This document shows, piece after piece, positions 6,056 through 7,414 of a stretch of DNA of 7,414 bases. Location of the stretch: contig CAYJBP010000111.1 in the NCBI GenBank assembly GCA_964368605.1, positions 1 through 7,414 on the forward strand. Reading direction: 5' to 3'. The translations under genes and the position numbers were made by a program. The DNA is from CAYJBP01 sp964368605 (GTDB taxonomy: Bacteria; Bacillota; Dehalobacteriia; UBA4068). How positions within the stretch are numbered: position 1 is the first letter of the stretch; every line of letters starts with the position of its first letter. The notes below the pieces were generated by a model that did no database searches, had not been told where the DNA came from, and saw only the letters and a list, made by a program, of their open reading frames with translations.

Positions 6056-6106
6056 ATGAAGGAAATACCATTTAAATGGAGAATTAAAAGAATAAGCCCA
6101 TTATAA
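6056..6106 (+). CDS. Possible 16-residue leader peptide upstream of pyrB
   Basis: ATG at 6056 opens a frame reading MKEIPFKWRIKRISPL and ending in TAA at 6104-6106. The stop codon lies in the loop of the terminator-like hairpin before pyrB. The layout resembles pyrL of the E. coli pyrBI attenuator, in which a ribosome close behind polymerase prevents terminator folding, although no sequence similarity is claimed. There is no convincing SD upstream, so translation is doubtful. Confidence 0.25.
   Translation: MKEIPFKWRIKRISPL
6068..6079. repeat. Perfect 12-bp palindrome
   Basis: CCATTTAAATGG reads the same on both strands. In RNA it can form a 4-bp hairpin with a UUAA loop; in DNA it has the size of a dimeric repressor half-site pair. 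It lies between the likely pyrB promoter and the attenuator-like hairpin. Confidence 0.4.
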
Positions 6107-6124
6107 GGGTTTGATTATTTTTTT
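6093..6124 (+). terminator. Candidate attenuator before pyrB
   Basis: The stem pairs 6093-6099 (TAAGCCC) with 6107-6113 (GGGTTTG), 7 bp including two G-T wobbles, with a 7-nt loop. It is followed by TTATTTTTTT and directly by the AGGAGG of pyrB. The position just ahead of the SD is typical of transcription attenuators. The stem is modest, so it could terminate only partially. Confidence 0.4.
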
Positions 6125-6130
6125 AGGAGG
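6125..6130 (+). promoter_or_regulatory. pyrB ribosome binding site
   Basis: AGGAGG, 7 nt before the ATG at 6138. It fixes that ATG as the start and rules out the in-frame TTG at 6111, which lies upstream of this site and within the hairpin. Confidence 0.93.
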
Positions 6131-6137
6131 AACTATT

Positions 6138-7118
6138 ATGGCAATCGCAAAAGGCAAACCCTCTGCTGAAGCTATGGCAGGATTTGAAGGCAAGAATATC
6201 ATGGATATTGAAAGCCTAACCAAGCCGGAGTTAGAAACTATTATGCAAACCGCGGCTTATTATGATCAAGCTTTGGCCGAGAAAAGAGTTTTAACCGACA
6301 TGAAGGGTAAAGTAATGGCTTCTTTATTCTTCGAGCCCTCCACCCGTACCCGTTTATCTTTCGAAGCCGGTATGGAATATTTGGGCGGTAAAGTTATTAC
6401 CGTATCCGAAACCCCTAAAATGCAAACATCGTCCGCCGCAAAGGGCGAAACCATGTACGATGCAATTCGTGTTATCAATTATTACTGCGATGTAATCGCT
6501 TGCCGTAGCCCGATTAAAGGCGTAAGGCATGAGATTGCCAGAGCAGCTACCGTACCCTATATTAATGGTGGCGATGGCTCGGGCGAGCATCCTACCCAAG
6601 CTTTATTGGATGTATACACCATTTATAAAGAAAAAGGCACCTTGGATGGCCTAATCTTTGCTATTTGCGGCGACTTAAAATATGGCCGTGCACCGCATTC
6701 TTTATTGGATGCTTTATCCAAATTTGATGTTAAGAAAATTATCTTGGCTTCGCCAAAAGAATTGGCTATGCCTGAAGAAAATATTGCTAAAATCCGTGCC
6801 TTGGGTATCGAGATTGAAGAATGCAATGACTTAGATTTTGCAGCTAAAAACGCTGATGTTATCTATATGACCCGCGTTCAGCGCGAGCGTTTTGCTACCG
6901 AGGAAGAGTATGAGCGCAATAAGAATTTATTCATTATGAGCGCACGTCATATCGAAATGTTCCGTGAAGGCGCTATCATCATGCATCCGCTACCGCGCGT
7001 AAACGAAATTGAAATCGAAGTAGACGAGTATCCCGGTGCTGTATACTTTGCCCAAGCAGGCAATGGTGTACCGGTAAGAATGGCTTTACTTGCCTTAGTA
7101 ACCGGTTCTGTTCAATAA
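6138..7118 (+). CDS. pyrB: Aspartate carbamoyltransferase, catalytic chain (326 aa)
   Basis: Condenses carbamoyl phosphate with L-aspartate, the committed step of UMP synthesis. The carbamoyl-phosphate loop FEPSTRTRLSFE (65-76) is intact. Residues matching the E. coli active site are Lys102 (AAKGE), Arg123 (CRSP), His151 and Gln154 (HPTQ), Arg184 (KYGR), Arg246 and Gln248 (TRVQ), and HPLPRV (283-288). The chain is about 15 residues longer than the E. coli one, mostly at the N-terminus. After Arg184 it reads APHSL where many family members read TVHSL. No pyrI regulatory-chain gene follows; a terminator closes the unit 10 nt later, so the enzyme may work as a catalytic trimer or be paired with a PyrI encoded elsewhere. 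It is divergent from the purine operon and may share control DNA with it. Confidence 0.97.
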   Translation: MAIAKGKPSAEAMAGFEGKNIMDIESLTKPELETIMQTAAYYDQALAEKRVLTDMKGKVMASLFFEPSTRTRLSFEAGMEYLGGKVITVSETPKMQTSSAAKGETMYDAIRVINYYCDVIACRSPIKGVRHEIARAATVPYINGGDGSGEHPTQALLDVYTIYKEKGTLDGLIFAICGDLKYGRAPHSLLDALSKFDVKKIILASPKELAMPEENIAKIRALGIEIEECNDLDFAAKNADVIYMTRVQRERFATEEEYERNKNLFIMSARHIEMFREGAIIMHPLPRVNEIEIEVDEYPGAVYFAQAGNGVPVRMALLALVTGSVQ

Positions 7119-7127
7119 TTATAAGAT

Positions 7128-7160
7128 AAAAAAGGCTGTCGCATGCGACGGCCTTTTTTT
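7128..7160 (+). terminator. Rho-independent terminator of pyrB, bidirectional
   Basis: The 8-bp stem GGCTGTCG (7134-7141) pairs with CGACGGCC (7146-7153) with one G-T wobble and a CATG loop. It has six A on the left and seven T on the right. It should stop pyrB transcripts and also anything arriving on the minus strand from the right. Confidence 0.93.
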
Positions 7161-7414
7161 ATTTGCCTAAATTGGTTTTTATAATTGTAAGGGTGCTGGT
7201 TTGGGGTTGAGATGATGTAGTTTAGCAGGGGAATAAGAGTAATAATCCCCCCCTTTGCGATAAAAGTAAACGTAGGAATGGGCAATATAGCCTTACAACT
7301 CAAGAAACAACAAACACAAATATCCGCCGATAAACGTAAATATCCTACAAGCCAGCTAGCAACCAGCAGCAAAAGACTAAAATAATCCAGCGAACAATAG
7401 CTAATAATATCCCA
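7161..7414. other. Intergenic region without a confident gene
   Basis: 254 bp after the pyrB terminator. No RNA gene, insertion sequence end or clear promoter is seen. It contains a run of seven C (7247-7253). A minus-strand frame stays open from the right edge through the terminator but has no recognisable product and no family-like composition. Confidence 0.5.
7345..7414 (-). CDS. Possible C-terminal end of an unidentified membrane protein (partial)
   Basis: A minus-strand frame entering from the right edge gives about 22 strongly hydrophobic residues (LLAIVRWIILVF, then CCWLLAGL) and stops at TAG 7347-7345. This has the look of a last transmembrane helix, and the bidirectional terminator at 7128-7160 could serve it. 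With only 23 codons and a competing open frame, it may equally be chance. Confidence 0.2.
   Translation of the reverse strand, partial: GILLAIVRWIILVFCCWLLAGL

Larger units (their letters stand above)
5813..6137. other. Divergent pur/pyr control region
   Basis: About 325 bp between the purE and pyrB starts without a full-length gene. It is AT-rich and contains overlapping back-to-back promoters near 5969-6001, two leaders of about 150 nt, two short upstream ORFs, two terminator-like hairpins and several inverted repeats, each described separately. I looked for a guanine/adenine riboswitch core, PRPP or ZTP riboswitch signatures, a B. subtilis-type PurBox, a T-box and a PyrR-binding loop, and recognise none. 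Confidence 0.8.

Noticed and set aside
6111..6137. TTG start at 6111 for pyrB
   Set aside because: It lies upstream of the AGGAGG and inside the terminator-like hairpin; the ATG at 6138 is ideally spaced.
7258..7345. Imperfect direct repeats beginning CGATAAA (7258 and 7328)
   Set aside because: Only about a dozen matched bases with a gap, in AT-rich DNA; no array or third copy, so chance is likely.
7112..7372. 86-aa minus-strand frame after pyrB
   Set aside because: It runs through the whole bidirectional terminator and ends in pyrB's last bases. No family resemblance or SD is seen, and codon choice is not gene-like.
7278..7382. Plus-strand 34-aa frame starting MGNIALQLKK
   Set aside because: No SD at proper distance and a low-complexity Lys/Gln/Ser composition; most likely the antisense shadow of AT-rich DNA.

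Overview
The window looks like chromosomal DNA of a Firmicutes (Bacillota) bacterium, most likely Clostridia- or Negativicutes-like. The evidence is the AT-rich sequence, strong AGGAGG-type ribosome binding sites, TTG and GTG starts, a Bacillus-type iron-sulfur PurF, the gene order purE-purC-purF-purM-purN, and a PurO-type IMP cyclohydrolase plus separate AICAR transformylase in place of fused PurH. The exact genus cannot be fixed from the sequence alone.

Positions 5812 down to 1 (minus strand) hold a tightly packed de novo purine operon: purE, purC, purF, purM, purN, a PurO-type IMP cyclohydrolase, a DUF4160 gene, a DUF2442 gene, and the first 48 codons of a stand-alone AICAR transformylase that leaves the window. 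Gaps range from 52 nt to an 11-nt overlap, and several Shine-Dalgarno (SD) sites overlap the preceding stop codon. The enzymes cover PRPP amination (PurF), GAR formylation (PurN), AIR ring closure (PurM), carboxylation (PurE), SAICAR formation (PurC) and the last two steps to IMP (transformylase and cyclohydrolase). purD, purL, purB and purK are not in the window.

Positions 5813 to 6137 form a divergent control region of about 325 bp between purE and pyrB. It holds a good extended -10 promoter toward purE, overlapped on the other strand by a TATAAT toward pyrB. Each side has a leader of about 150 nt with a short upstream ORF whose stop codon falls in a terminator-like hairpin and T-rich run just before the gene's SD. 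This suggests attenuation of both operons, with no recognisable purine riboswitch or PyrR-binding loop.

Positions 6138 to 7118 (plus strand) encode the catalytic chain of aspartate transcarbamylase, PyrB, the committed step of pyrimidine synthesis. A strong bidirectional terminator follows at about 7128-7160. The last 254 bp hold no confident gene, though a short hydrophobic reading frame entering on the minus strand could be the end of a membrane protein gene.

The most unusual point is the DUF4160-DUF2442 pair, two small uncharacterised proteins often found side by side, placed between the two genes for the final steps of IMP synthesis and joined to them by overlapping stop/SD signals.
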